NCBI GenBank assembly: GCA_910578105.1
Contig: CAJTPD010000006.1
Location: forward strand, 122,287-186,286
Reading direction: 5' to 3'
From: an uncultured Odoribacter sp.
GTDB lineage: Bacteria > Bacteroidota > Bacteroidia > Bacteroidales > Marinifilaceae
DNA: 64,000 nucleotides
Under the pieces are notes generated by a model. It ran no database searches. It was not told where the DNA came from and was given only the letters and a program-made list of their open reading frames with translations. A program made the translations under genes and the position numbers. Below are positions 1 to 11,100 of the stretch, piece after piece (within the stretch, counting starts at the first letter, position 1; each line of letters starts with the position of its first letter).

Positions 1-2
1 AT

Positions 3-425
3 TATACTGATGGATCGTGGATTGTTTTACGAGCGTTATCTAGTGGAATTATGGGAACTGATTCTGAATTAGTCCCAGGAAAGGTTTATCGAATGGGATT
101 GAGAAAAATAGGAAATAAAGAGATGTTACTTTATGGAAAATTGCCAGTGAAATTCTCTTATGAGATAAAAGGTAACGATGAGTATACCTATATTTTAACC
201 CCATTAACATTTGCTCATAGTACAACACGTTATCTTGTTGGAGATAAAATTTCAGGAATAAACCAAATAGCGTCTTTTAATTCAAGTTCTCAAAGTTGGG
301 GCATTTCAACGTCTTTAACAAATGGTTGGATGGGTACTATGGGTGATTTTAATATAACAGTATTTAGACCATTGCGAGTAAAATTAAAAACTGGAATTTC
401 AACAATAAAGGATTGGAAATATTGA
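3..425 (+). CDS. C-terminal end of a large surface protein (5' end outside window)
   Basis: The frame is open from the first bases of the window to the stop at 423-425, so this is the last ~140 residues of a longer protein; the ATG at 51 is internal and should not be read as the start. I recognise no named family. The tail resembles the C-terminal modules of the next gene: both have a short LLxYGKLP-type segment followed by a KG, a W-x-x-x-SQxW/SQxF-like stretch and a final P-[LI]-R-V-x-x-x-TG...WK ending. This suggests the missing part belongs to the same surface-protein family. The DNA is AT-rich. The stop lies 16 nt before the next ATG, so it is probably the first visible gene of one operon. 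Confidence 0.7.
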   Translation, partial: YTDGSWIVLRALSSGIMGTDSELVPGKVYRMGLRKIGNKEMLLYGKLPVKFSYEIKGNDEYTYILTPLTFAHSTTRYLVGDKISGINQIASFNSSSQSWGISTSLTNGWMGTMGDFNITVFRPLRVKLKTGISTIKDWKY

Positions 426-441
426 TTCAGCAATAATTATT

Positions 442-3400
442 ATGAAGAGGATATATATAATATGTTTATTATTATTGTTTGGCTCTTCCATTTATGGACA
501 GTGGCAGGATGGTGATGATCTTTATCCTAAAGATGGTGATATTACTTCTGATTCTTATGATGATGGGGGATCATATGTTGGACATAATAAAGGGGGAGGA
601 GCAAATGACAATCAAAGTGGAACAGGTGTTACTGTTACTCTGAATGGTAAGATGATACCAGAAAATACGATGTCTGATTACGCATTTTATGCAATACTTT
701 ATAGTGCTCATTATACAGGACGAGGTGCTAGTAAATATGTTGATTATGCAATATATGAAACAATAGGAACGATTCAAGTGTCAAACATCGCAAGTGATGG
801 ACAATGTACATATGTAAGAACAAGTGAAACAATAAAGAGTAAAATATCTCCGATAACTGATGTGTCACAAACGACTTATCTGGGGATGGGGGTTGAAATT
901 AATTATTTGGATTTTATTTCATATTGTAATGAATGGGATGATTATGGTGACAACGAAGCTCCTGAATACTTTGAAATAGTTGTTGTTAATACAAAAACAG
1001 GATATGGGGCATCTTCTGGTAAACAGCTAATGACGGCAAATGAATTTTTTGTTGATATCATTGATCCGACACAGGAGGAGCCGTCTAACAAACCGACCTT
1101 GGAGGTTAGGAATTTGATTGCCGGGTGTTGGGCGCAGGGGGGAACGTTTGATTTGACGAATCAAGTAACTGTTACGCCGGCGGATGCGACAGTGACGTAT
1201 TATACGAACGCAGACGGAACTGGTCCGATTTCTGATCCGACTAAAGTTGCCATGCCGGTCGCTAACCCGAATAATACCAATCATAAATCTGTCGTTACCT
1301 ACTATGCTAAGGCATCTAACAGTGACGGTGATTCTGAAGTGAAGCCAATCGAGGTGACGGTTTGGCAGAAACCGGAGGTTACGTTAGCCTTGAGTGATGG
1401 CAAAACTGCTGTCTGCAACGATACGGAAATCACCTTGAAAACGACAAACGTAAACAGTTTTGTGACTAAAACCAATGGGTTTCATTATCATAGCGGAGAT
1501 GCTGCGTTGGAAGCTGATGCAGGGGATACTTATAAAACAACGGTCAATATCAATGCTACTTATTCTGTCTATGTGACTTCGGGAGATGGCGTGGGTAATT
1601 GTAAGGACACCGCTTCAGTGAATGTGACGGTTATTCCTTCTATTCCCGGCGGTGCTATTCAGATTACGCCCAATCCGAATAAAACGGCCATTTGTTCTGG
1701 AGAGAGTCTGACCTTGACCGCTTCGGTGACTGGCAACTATACTGGAACGATTGCCTATAAATGGACTAAGAATAGTGTCGATTTTGGGACGGGAAATAGC
1801 AAGACTGATTCTCCGACATCACAGACCAATTATGCAGTGAGTGCGGAGTTGAACGGTTGTCCTTCCAGCGGAGCGGGGTCGCTGTTGATTAACGTAAATC
1901 CATTGCCTGAATTGACGGTGAACAATCCGGCCGCTTCTTGCGGTGATCCGGTGAGCATCGTCCAAAGCGGTGATGGTACGTTCAAATATTATACGAACGA
2001 TCAATTGTCCGTATTGGTAACTGACCCGACTAAAGTGGGGAACGGCACTTATTACGTGACCAAGACCGACGGAAACGGTTGTGTTTCCGAAGCAAAAGCG
2101 GTGACCACAACCGTGCATCCGCTCCCGACACCAAAAATTGCCGTGAAAAATCCAACTTCGGGCGGCAGCGAATTTTGTGCCGGAATGGAACTTACTTTGC
2201 AATGTGACAATGCCAGTTACAAAACATATACTTGGAGTGGCGGTGATGCCATAGCCAATAAGTGGGAGCGGAAAGCGGTGATTGTTGCCGGAACGGAAAA
2301 TAAATACAGTTTGACAGTGGTGGACAATAACAACTGTTCGGGTACTTCGAATGAGCTGGCCTTTACCGGTAAGGCGGCACCGACCGTGACCATCGATCCG
2401 GTGGCGGCTTCCTGTGCCGGCAGTGAGGTGACGTTGACAGCTCATCCGACTTGGGTAAGCGGTAGCGGTACAGTAGCTTGGAACGGTAATGTAACAACGG
2501 CCAATACTGCTACTACAACAGCAACGCTGGCAGGTGGAAAGAATAGTTATTCCGTGACCGTGACCGATGGCAACAGTTGTACAGCTACGGCAAACATGGA
2601 TGTAAATGGGAATGACCTGAAAATTCAATCTGTGACCCTTAATCCGAGACGAGTGGAATTTGGACAACAGGTGAGTTTGGATGTGTCTGCTACATGGAAT
2701 GGGGGGGCTTTGGGTGATACGGATGCTACATATTCCTGGAAAAAAAGTACGGATGCCGACTGGACAGCAACTACGAAAAAGGCGGTCGATACGCCGACTG
2801 ACAATGTGATCTATCGGGTGACGGTGACCAAGGAGGGATGTTCGGTGACGAGTGCGGAGAACGAAGGCGAGGTTGAAGTGGTGACCGATCCGTTTAATGT
2901 TACAGAGATTGTCGCTGTTGGTAGCCGGGTTGGAACTTGTGACGGCGAGGAACTGAGTGAGAATCCGGTGAAATGGTATGTCTCTGCTACCGGTGGACGG
3001 GAGAATTACACCTACTCTTGGACAGTGCCGGATGGTATGACGGTGGAGGCGACGGATGCGGATACTTTGAAAATTACGGCAATCGATTATAACAAACTTA
3101 CACCCGGTTCCGGACACGAGGTGAGCGTGGCAGTAAGCGATGGTGTCAATACGACAACCAAAAAACTTTATTTTGAGGTGCGTGCGCTGCCGGAAGTGCA
3201 GATTAACGGTGAATCTTCCGGAGGAACGGTGCTTGCCTGTCAGAATGTACAGACCGAATTGACCGCCAGTGTGGTCGGAGTGACAAGCGGTGACGACACT
3301 TATCTTTGGGACGGAGGTTCAACGGCTTCCAAGATTACAATTTCTACAAAAGATGCAGGAACAACAACGGATTATACGGTGACGGCAACATATGCCGGTT

Positions 3401-6400
3401 GCTCCAATAGCGCGACTGTTTCAGTGACTGTGAACGCCTTGCCGGAGTTGACGTTGAAGGCACTTTTGGCGGGAAACGAGGTGAGTCAGGTTTGTCCGGA
3501 TACGGAAATTACCTTGCAGGCTGCGGTGAGCGGTGTGGATGACCCTGATGTGAAATGGAGCGGGGCTGCAACTGGTTCCGGTACATCACTGACCTCAACT
3601 GTTAACAAGAGAAGTACTTATATCGTTAACTATAAGGATAACGATACCCAGTGTTCGGCCAGGCAAGAGGTGACGGTGGATGTGTATACCCCTGCGAAAC
3701 TGGCCGTGACGGCCAATCCGGGTACTGCTGTGTGTGCCGGATCGCTGGTAGTGCTGACCGCTTCCAACGGAGCGAATTACCAATGGTCTGACGGTTCCGG
3801 TGTATTGGCAGGCAGGACAAACGACACGTTGATGATACCTCAGGCCGTAAATATGAAATACATCGTCAACGGTACGGATGCGAACGGTTGTGAGGCGACA
3901 TCCGGTGAGGTGACGATTCAAGTGATAGAGGCTCCGAAACTGGTACTGAAAGACAAGACGATACACGGCTGTCAGGAGGGAGAGGTGAATTTGGCCGATG
4001 CTGTGAATACCAATCAGAGTTCTTATGGTCTGACATTGAGGGTAAAAAAGGCTGACGGAACGCTGCTGAGCGACACAAAGGTTTCTGAGGCCGGAACGTA
4101 CACCCTTTATTTGGATGCCGGTGGAGATCGGTGTTCTTCCAATGAGGAAAAGGTGGAAGCGATATTCCATGAATTGCCTACGCTCCGTGTCCTGGCCAAT
4201 TTGTCGGATGTATGTAGCGGAACAGAAGTGATCTTGACCGCAGAGAGTGATGATGAGGATACACCGACGTTTATCTATAACGGAACGTCCGGAACGAGTT
4301 GGACGGTGAAGCCGGCTAATAGCGGAATCACAAATAGTCAGGCGACTTATACGGTGACGGCGGAAAACAGCTATCGTTGTCAGAGTACGGCAGATGCGGC
4401 CGTGACAGTGAAACCGTTGCCGAATGTGCGGATTGATAATCCGGGGCTGGTATGTGCCGGTTCACAAGTGACCTTGACGGCTACCGGTGCCTTAACTTAT
4501 GTTTGGGGGAATAACGGAGGTACGGCGAACGGGAATAGCTATACGGTGAGACCTACCTTGGGAAACAAGGATTTTTCCGTGGTCGGAACAGCAGAGAACG
4601 GTTGTGAGAATACGGCCAATATCGAACTGGATGTGAAGGATGCACCTGTATTGAATTATGCGGATAATGGAGTGTTGACGGCATGTCTGAACAGTACGGT
4701 GGACTTGAAAGGGGCCTTTGAGACGTATGACGGGAATTTGGAATGCTTTGAAGACGATCAGGCAACGCAACCTCTGTCTTCTTCGGCAGTGTCCGTGGAG
4801 CAAGAAGGGGATAAGAGCTATTATGTCCGGGTTAAAGTGGGAGACTGTGTTTCTGAACTCAAGCCGGTGACCGTGAAAGGATTGCCGATACCAACCGTAG
4901 ACCTTGCCATCAACGGTGGAGTCTTTGCGGTGTGTGCCGGAACGGAGGTGACCTTGACGGCAGATGCTACCGGTGCTGCGGAATATACCTGGAGTCCGGG
5001 AAATGAAAAGACAGCAGCGATAACGATAATTCCGTCCACTACGGCTACTTACAAGGTAACAGTAAAGAGTACCAACGGCTGTTCGGCTGAGGCATCCCAG
5101 GAATTGACCGTCCATCCGTTGCCAGTATTGGTATGGAATCAAAAACCGGGAGTTTTGTCTGCCGGTGGTAGCGGTACATGGAGCGTCAACCTTGATCTTT
5201 CGACTACACAGCCTTATACTTATACTTGGAAACGTAATAGTGACGAGCCTATTCAGTCGGATCAGAGCAGTTTCCGCCTGACGGATGCTCAGATGCCTGA
5301 GGAAAATTTGGCTGTGTATGTGACGGACGCAAACGGTTGTCGGAGTGAAGAGATTGCTGATAAGGCAACGGTAATGCCGATGGGCGGAGAGTTGGTGTTG
5401 AATGTAACGGCAGCCGATGAGCAAAATGAGATTTGCCGGAATGGTGTGCAAGTACTGACAGTAGGGGTGACCGGCGGACAACTTCCTTATCGGTATGTAT
5501 GGTATAAGGATGATGTACTGATGGTCGGTGATACTACCGTCTCTATTACGGTGAGCGATGCCGCTACGTATAAGGTAGAGGTGACCGATGGCGGTAAACA
5601 GACCAAGTCTGCCGATTTGGCCATTACTATGTCTGATAGTCGGATTGCCCCAACGGTGGTCATTCCGGAGCAGACGATCCGGACAGGTCTGTCTGCCGTG
5701 TTGTTAGCCAATGTGACTCCTACGAATGGTACGTTCAGCTATCAGTGGGCGAAAATGGAGAACTTGAAAGATGCCGGACAGGTGAATTTGGTTGTTCCCG
5801 AGACTAAGGTATTGACTGAAGATACGGAATATACGGTGTTAGTGAAAGATGAAACCAGTGGCTGTTATGCATCGGCTTCCGGAAGAGTTGTGGTGGATGA
5901 CGTGAACGGCTTGAAAGTACTGGCTTCCGCATCGGTGAACTCGCTGTGCCGGAATAGCGAGGTGCAGTTGTCGGCAGACGTGGAGGGAAGCGCGAACGTA
6001 ACCTATAAGTGGCGCGAAGTAACCGGTCTTTCCGATATGGATATTAAGAATCCACTCTTTACGGCTTCGGTGGAAGGTACGCAGGAGTTTGTGGTGACGG
6101 TGACCGATGACGGTGGACGTATGGCTGCGGCTAAAGTGAGCGTAACGGTGGAGGACAAAACGGCTCCGAAATTGATTCTGTCTTCATCTGATCAGATTGC
6201 ATGTAGCGGAGATAAGATTACCGTGAGAGCGGAAGAGGGTACGGTGATTGCTTACCAGTGGTTCGTCGATGACCAAGAGGTTACTGTTGCCGGAACGGAA
6301 TATGTGCCGAGTATTGGAGAGAATCAGAAAGTGAAAGTGACGGCTACGGCGGACAACGGCTGTGAGGTGAAACCGGTGGAAAATACCTATACAATTCATG

Positions 6401-8136
6401 GTTTGCCGGAGATTGCCTGGAAAGATCTTCCACAGGACGGCTATAGCATAACCACTCCGTTGCTGGTTTCCGTAAAGTTGACAAACGAAACGCAAGGGGA
6501 ATATATGTATCATTGGTTGAAACCTAACCAGCAGGATGTAGCGGGAAATCTGGGCGGAGATTGTTATAGCGTACAGACGCCGACAGAGGATCACTACGAT
6601 TTTCAGGTTTATGTGAGCGACTTCTATGGTTGCCAAAGTGACACGCTGAAAGCAACGGTGAACCGTGACGGATCTCAGCCGATTGAAATCGAAGTGAAGG
6701 ATGTGAACGCTTGTGCTGTGGCGGCGGGCAGAACCGGAACAGCTACATTGTCCGTTACGAAAACAGCGGGTCCGGATGCAGTTACGTACACCTGGAAAGC
6801 AAATGGCCATTCATTGCCGCTGTCGGATGAAAATACAGCCAATGCGACGGTAGATATCGCCGGAGCTGCAGCAGGTTTATATTCCTTTACCATTACGGTG
6901 TCTGATGCGGGTGACAATACAAATAAAGTGGAGGAAAGCGTGTTGTTGACGATTGCCGAAGCTCCGAATGTCAGTCTGGCCGAACATTGCGTGGCACTTC
7001 ATAAAGATTCGGTATTTGTGTTAACTATTGCAAATTCCGATGAATGTGATTACCTTTGGCAGCAGAGTGTTTATGGAACTGACTGGGAAACACCGACAGA
7101 CAAAGGTACCGGTCAGGATTGTGAAGTGACAATGGGTGAGCAGGATATGCGTTATATATTGATTGCAACAAATACAGAATCACAATGTAGTACGAATGAT
7201 ACGGCGATGATTTACCGTATCCCGGATGCACCCAAGGTGGAAATTGATACCAATCTTACCCATTTGGATATCAAGTTGTCATGGGGTAATGTGACTGCTA
7301 GCGACGGTTATACGGTTTGGAGCCGTAAATGGGATCCGTATTGCCTGACGACTGCCGATGGAGGAGCTTATACAAACAGAACTTCTACCACCCGGTTCGA
7401 ATGGGCGGTTGACAACATGGATACGCTTGAATTCTTTTATGTAACTGCTGATAAGAATGTCTGCGGTACGACTTATTACTCACAAACGAGTGATACGGTG
7501 GGGTATCATCTGATGGATGTGAAGTTGAATACAACAGGAACTTCATTGGAGTGGTATCCGTTGTATTTTGATATGAGTGACAAAGGAATAGTCACTTCTC
7601 AAGATTTCTTGGAAAAAAATCTTGACGTATTGTCTTTGTTGGCAAATTGGGAATATGAAAAGCAAAAATGGAGTGCTGCAACCATATACTATGATCCCAA
7701 GGAGGATGATCCGGAAAGTACAGATCCGATAGAATTTTATAACGTATTTGATTTGCCTTATGAGTCTGTTATCCGTGTCGGTATTGCTGAAAATGGGCAA
7801 TTGTTGCAATATGGTAAATTGCCGAAACCAATTCAATTTGATTTGAAAGGAACTGCAACGCCATCTACTCGTTTTTCCTGTAGCTTTATTCAACCATTTC
7901 GAATGGATTTAAAAAATTCCTCTGAAATAATAAGTGATTTGAATATGAAGATTGCTACTGTTGTGACATGGAATTTTGCCTCTCAGGCGTTTGACGCATC
8001 GACAATTTTTTATGATCCCAAAGAGGATGATCCGGAAAGTGCAGATCCGATAGAATTTTATAATGTGTTTCCTTTAAAAGGATTATTGCCGATTCGAGTA
8101 GGTAATGAAACAGGTGCAGATATTAATTGGAAATAA
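442..8136 (+). CDS. Giant secreted Ig/PKD-like repeat protein (2564 aa)
   Basis: Residues 1-19 form a signal peptide (KR, hydrophobic core, SIYGQ cleavage site). After an AT-rich N-terminal region of ~210 residues come roughly twenty Ig/PKD-like repeats of 80-100 residues, each with the pattern C-x-G-x-x-V-x-L-T-A, a central Y-x-W, T-x-Y-x-V-T-V and a later G-C; the paired cysteines suggest one disulfide per domain. Such arrays are typical of Bacteroidetes cell-surface adhesins. The last ~200 residues hold two copies of another module containing YYDPKEDDPES. Unlike the next gene it has no recognisable T9SS type A or B sorting domain at its end, so how it reaches or stays on the surface is unclear. 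The next gene follows after 13 nt, and PorP- and PorE-like genes lie downstream. The adhesin role is inferred. Confidence 0.85.
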   Translation: MKRIYIICLLLLFGSSIYGQWQDGDDLYPKDGDITSDSYDDGGSYVGHNKGGGANDNQSGTGVTVTLNGKMIPENTMSDYAFYAILYSAHYTGRGASKYVDYAIYETIGTIQVSNIASDGQCTYVRTSETIKSKISPITDVSQTTYLGMGVEINYLDFISYCNEWDDYGDNEAPEYFEIVVVNTKTGYGASSGKQLMTANEFFVDIIDPTQEEPSNKPTLEVRNLIAGCWAQGGTFDLTNQVTVTPADATVTYYTNADGTGPISDPTKVAMPVANPNNTNHKSVVTYYAKASNSDGDSEVKPIEVTVWQKPEVTLALSDGKTAVCNDTEITLKTTNVNSFVTKTNGFHYHSGDAALEADAGDTYKTTVNINATYSVYVTSGDGVGNCKDTASVNVTVIPSIPGGAIQITPNPNKTAICSGESLTLTASVTGNYTGTIAYKWTKNSVDFGTGNSKTDSPTSQTNYAVSAELNGCPSSGAGSLLINVNPLPELTVNNPAASCGDPVSIVQSGDGTFKYYTNDQLSVLVTDPTKVGNGTYYVTKTDGNGCVSEAKAVTTTVHPLPTPKIAVKNPTSGGSEFCAGMELTLQCDNASYKTYTWSGGDAIANKWERKAVIVAGTENKYSLTVVDNNNCSGTSNELAFTGKAAPTVTIDPVAASCAGSEVTLTAHPTWVSGSGTVAWNGNVTTANTATTTATLAGGKNSYSVTVTDGNSCTATANMDVNGNDLKIQSVTLNPRRVEFGQQVSLDVSATWNGGALGDTDATYSWKKSTDADWTATTKKAVDTPTDNVIYRVTVTKEGCSVTSAENEGEVEVVTDPFNVTEIVAVGSRVGTCDGEELSENPVKWYVSATGGRENYTYSWTVPDGMTVEATDADTLKITAIDYNKLTPGSGHEVSVAVSDGVNTTTKKLYFEVRALPEVQINGESSGGTVLACQNVQTELTASVVGVTSGDDTYLWDGGSTASKITISTKDAGTTTDYTVTATYAGCSNSATVSVTVNALPELTLKALLAGNEVSQVCPDTEITLQAAVSGVDDPDVKWSGAATGSGTSLTSTVNKRSTYIVNYKDNDTQCSARQEVTVDVYTPAKLAVTANPGTAVCAGSLVVLTASNGANYQWSDGSGVLAGRTNDTLMIPQAVNMKYIVNGTDANGCEATSGEVTIQVIEAPKLVLKDKTIHGCQEGEVNLADAVNTNQSSYGLTLRVKKADGTLLSDTKVSEAGTYTLYLDAGGDRCSSNEEKVEAIFHELPTLRVLANLSDVCSGTEVILTAESDDEDTPTFIYNGTSGTSWTVKPANSGITNSQATYTVTAENSYRCQSTADAAVTVKPLPNVRIDNPGLVCAGSQVTLTATGALTYVWGNNGGTANGNSYTVRPTLGNKDFSVVGTAENGCENTANIELDVKDAPVLNYADNGVLTACLNSTVDLKGAFETYDGNLECFEDDQATQPLSSSAVSVEQEGDKSYYVRVKVGDCVSELKPVTVKGLPIPTVDLAINGGVFAVCAGTEVTLTADATGAAEYTWSPGNEKTAAITIIPSTTATYKVTVKSTNGCSAEASQELTVHPLPVLVWNQKPGVLSAGGSGTWSVNLDLSTTQPYTYTWKRNSDEPIQSDQSSFRLTDAQMPEENLAVYVTDANGCRSEEIADKATVMPMGGELVLNVTAADEQNEICRNGVQVLTVGVTGGQLPYRYVWYKDDVLMVGDTTVSITVSDAATYKVEVTDGGKQTKSADLAITMSDSRIAPTVVIPEQTIRTGLSAVLLANVTPTNGTFSYQWAKMENLKDAGQVNLVVPETKVLTEDTEYTVLVKDETSGCYASASGRVVVDDVNGLKVLASASVNSLCRNSEVQLSADVEGSANVTYKWREVTGLSDMDIKNPLFTASVEGTQEFVVTVTDDGGRMAAAKVSVTVEDKTAPKLILSSSDQIACSGDKITVRAEEGTVIAYQWFVDDQEVTVAGTEYVPSIGENQKVKVTATADNGCEVKPVENTYTIHGLPEIAWKDLPQDGYSITTPLLVSVKLTNETQGEYMYHWLKPNQQDVAGNLGGDCYSVQTPTEDHYDFQVYVSDFYGCQSDTLKATVNRDGSQPIEIEVKDVNACAVAAGRTGTATLSVTKTAGPDAVTYTWKANGHSLPLSDENTANATVDIAGAAAGLYSFTITVSDAGDNTNKVEESVLLTIAEAPNVSLAEHCVALHKDSVFVLTIANSDECDYLWQQSVYGTDWETPTDKGTGQDCEVTMGEQDMRYILIATNTESQCSTNDTAMIYRIPDAPKVEIDTNLTHLDIKLSWGNVTASDGYTVWSRKWDPYCLTTADGGAYTNRTSTTRFEWAVDNMDTLEFFYVTADKNVCGTTYYSQTSDTVGYHLMDVKLNTTGTSLEWYPLYFDMSDKGIVTSQDFLEKNLDVLSLLANWEYEKQKWSAATIYYDPKEDDPESTDPIEFYNVFDLPYESVIRVGIAENGQLLQYGKLPKPIQFDLKGTATPSTRFSCSFIQPFRMDLKNSSEIISDLNMKIATVVTWNFASQAFDASTIFYDPKEDDPESADPIEFYNVFPLKGLLPIRVGNETGADINWK
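7690..7742 (+). repeat. 53-bp direct repeat, copy 1
   Basis: This stretch encodes YDPKEDDPESTDPIEFYN. It is repeated 321 bp (107 codons) downstream with only two differences by eye, while the sequence on either side has diverged much more. Confidence 0.85.
8011..8063 (+). repeat. 53-bp direct repeat, copy 2
   Basis: Second copy of the repeat at 7690-7742, in the same reading frame near the C-terminus of the 2564-residue protein. It encodes YDPKEDDPESADPIEFYN. Confidence 0.85.
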
Positions 8137-8149
8137 ATAGAATATTAGT

Positions 8150-11100
8150 ATGAGAAAGATATTTTATCTTTTTTGTTTATTGGGAACGACTTTTTTTGCA
8201 AAAGCCGATGATGTTACGGTGGCTTTTGGTGTATTCAAAGACGGAGTTCAAGGTTCAGGATCGAATTTGGTTTTGACCTCTTCCAATTTTACAATGGAAT
8301 TTACGGATGAGACTTTAGGATGTACGTTAACTGAGGCTGATAGAATTGCTATGTCTTTAGCAGTTACGGAAACAGGAACTCGAAATATAATAACTATGTC
8401 AACAGCCGGTTTTGATAAATGCGTTCCTGGTGCGAAAGCCGGTGATATTATATCATTAAAAATAACACTAAATGCGCCTGGAACAGATCTTCATGGACGG
8501 ACCGCTTTGGTGAAGTTTAAATTAGCAATGGGGACTCCCAAATTCTATTTAAATCCACACAATAATACTACTGGTTATACCGAAGGGGATATTATTGATT
8601 TAAGTGATGTTAATGCGAAAAAATACGGTCTTAATTTTGTTGCACCTCCACCTGAGATCAATGTAACCGGAACATCATTATGCGCGGGAGAAACCGGAAA
8701 AACGGTAAAAGCGACTTTTACGAACGCTCCTGCGGATATGACCGGATATTCCATTGATTGGGGAATTGCCGGAATTACCACTTCCGGTGCGATTTCTGCA
8801 ACAGCAGGTGCAACCGGAAGCATTAATCCGGCGCAGGTGACAACAACTCAGACTAATAAGCAGGCCAAATTGAAAAATGCGGCAGGTACTGTAGTGGCAA
8901 CTTCTGCCAATTATACGGTAACAGTAAATCCGAAACCGACGCTGACTTTCTCACCGGCCACTCCGAGTGTTTGTAGCGGTAGCGGTACACAAATAACGGC
9001 AAGTTTGAATCCAGCCGGAAATACGTATGTTTGGAAAAAAGATGGGGCTCAGGTGGGTACTTCCAATAAATTATCAACGGGAAATTTAACCAGTAATGCC
9101 ACCTATGAAGTAACTGGAACGTCAAGTGCCAGGTGTGCAAGCGATCCCAAGACGGTGACGGTGACGGTAAAACCTCTTCCGACGCTGACTTCCCTGACTG
9201 CTTCGAAAAATGATGTCTGTGCCAAAGAGGCAGTAACTTTGACGGCTAATGCGTCCGGAGCAACTTCTTATACCTGGACCAATGCTACAGGAAATGCGGC
9301 CACTGCCAGTGTGTCTCCTTCTGCAACGACCACTTATGGGGTTATAGCAGTGAAGGACGGATGTAACAGTAGCAAGAAAGAAGTAACAGTGACTGTACAT
9401 ACCGTATCGGTGAACATCGCTGCCAATCCTCCGACAGCTTCATATGGTGGTTCGGTACAATTGACAGCGACCCCGACTTTCAATCCTGCCGGAAATACGG
9501 CTAACAATTATAGCTGGAAAGGAGATATCAACGGTAGTACGAGCGGAGCTACTTTAAATAGAGTTACTACGAATAATATGACCCAAGGAAGTAATTTTGA
9601 AGTGGAGGTAACGGATAATATGGGTTGTAAGGGTTCCAAGGCGATTACTGTGAGCGTAACGGGTGATGCTTTGGCGGTGACTCCTCCGGCCAATTCTCCC
9701 AATGGTTATGTGAATACTCCTATCAATACGGGGGTAACAGCTTCCGGGGGTGATGGTAATTATACTTACACGTGGACTTCTAATGATCCTACGGTGACTA
9801 TTCAGGATAAAGGAAACGGTAATGTCTCTATTACGTCATCAACGACCGGAACGAAAGAGGTCTGTGTAGAGGTAAGTAGTGCGGGGGATAAAGTGAAAAA
9901 ATGTTTCAGTGTGATTGTTACTGATCCTTCAGTGGTCAGTTTAGTGATGTCGGTGGACAAAAAATGTGCTTATGCCGGAGAGTTCCTGACTATTGAGATT
10001 AGAGGAAACGGTGCCAATACTTATTCATTCGTATTGCGTGACCAATCCAATAGTGCAGTAATGACAGTAACCGACAAGGCTTCGTGGGATACTTATAAGG
10101 TATATACCAATGCAGCCGGTACTTATAAAATTACAGATTTTAAATATAAAATTGCCGGGATAGAGTCTACCGGTGACATTCCGGCACCTGTAACAGCCAT
10201 GTTTGATCCCGTTCCGGATGTGAAAGCCAATGCAGATGGTTTAGCCAATATCGACCATTGCGAGGGAGACCAGTTGATTTTGAAAGGAAGCAGTGATGAG
10301 AAAGGATTACAATATACTTGGGATAATGGTGTTACGGACGGTGTGCCTTTTGAACCTACGATGTCCACAACCTATACGGTAACTGGTACGGATCCTGTTA
10401 CACAATGTGCGGGAACCAGTACAGTAGACGTTACGATACGTCCAAGGCCTACTGTGCAGGCACCGCCTATGCAGGAAGTATGCGCGGGCGAACTGGTGAC
10501 GCTGACGGCTACCGGTAGTGCGGATGTGGTGGATATTAAGTGGTCCAATAATGTAGATAATAATGTGCCGTTTAAACCGACCCTGACAGCTACTTATGAA
10601 GTGACTGTGACTAATGACGGGGGATGTACGGCAACAGATTCGGTAAAAGTGGTTGTAAATCCTGCTCCTGAGATTTGGCGTAGTTCCAAGAATCCGAGAA
10701 ATATTGCTATTGGAAAAGATGCTTATTTTGCAGTGTCGGTAGAAGGGGAAAACCTGACTTATCAGTGGAAGAAAAAAGAGAATGATGTTTGGGTAGATTT
10801 AGACGATGTAACCAACAGTGTACCTATCATTATCGGTAGTCATACGGATTCTATCAGTTTGTTGACTGTTCCTCAGAGTTGGGACGGTTCAGAATTCAGG
10901 GTTGTGGTGTCCAGTGATTGTGGAGCGGATAGCATGGATTTCCAGTTGAGTGTCAAAGAATGTTTTGAGATTACTGCGGAATTGGTGATGGATGCAGGAA
11001 TTATTCCGGATGAAGATCCGGGGAATCTGATTGACGGATGGTTTTGTCGTGGTCAGAAGATTTCTTTGAAAGCGGTTATTACTTCAGAAGAAGGATATGA

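Noticed and set aside
1819-3117. 432-codon open frame on the minus strand inside the giant Ig gene
   Set aside because: The opposite strand has an obvious repeat protein with signal peptide. The antisense translation is rich in His, Arg, Ile and Ser, as expected from reverse-reading Val/Thr-rich repeats, and has no domain.
4492-5481. 329-codon open frame on the minus strand inside the same gene
   Set aside because: Same reason: an antisense shadow of the repeat array with no signal, motif or promoter.
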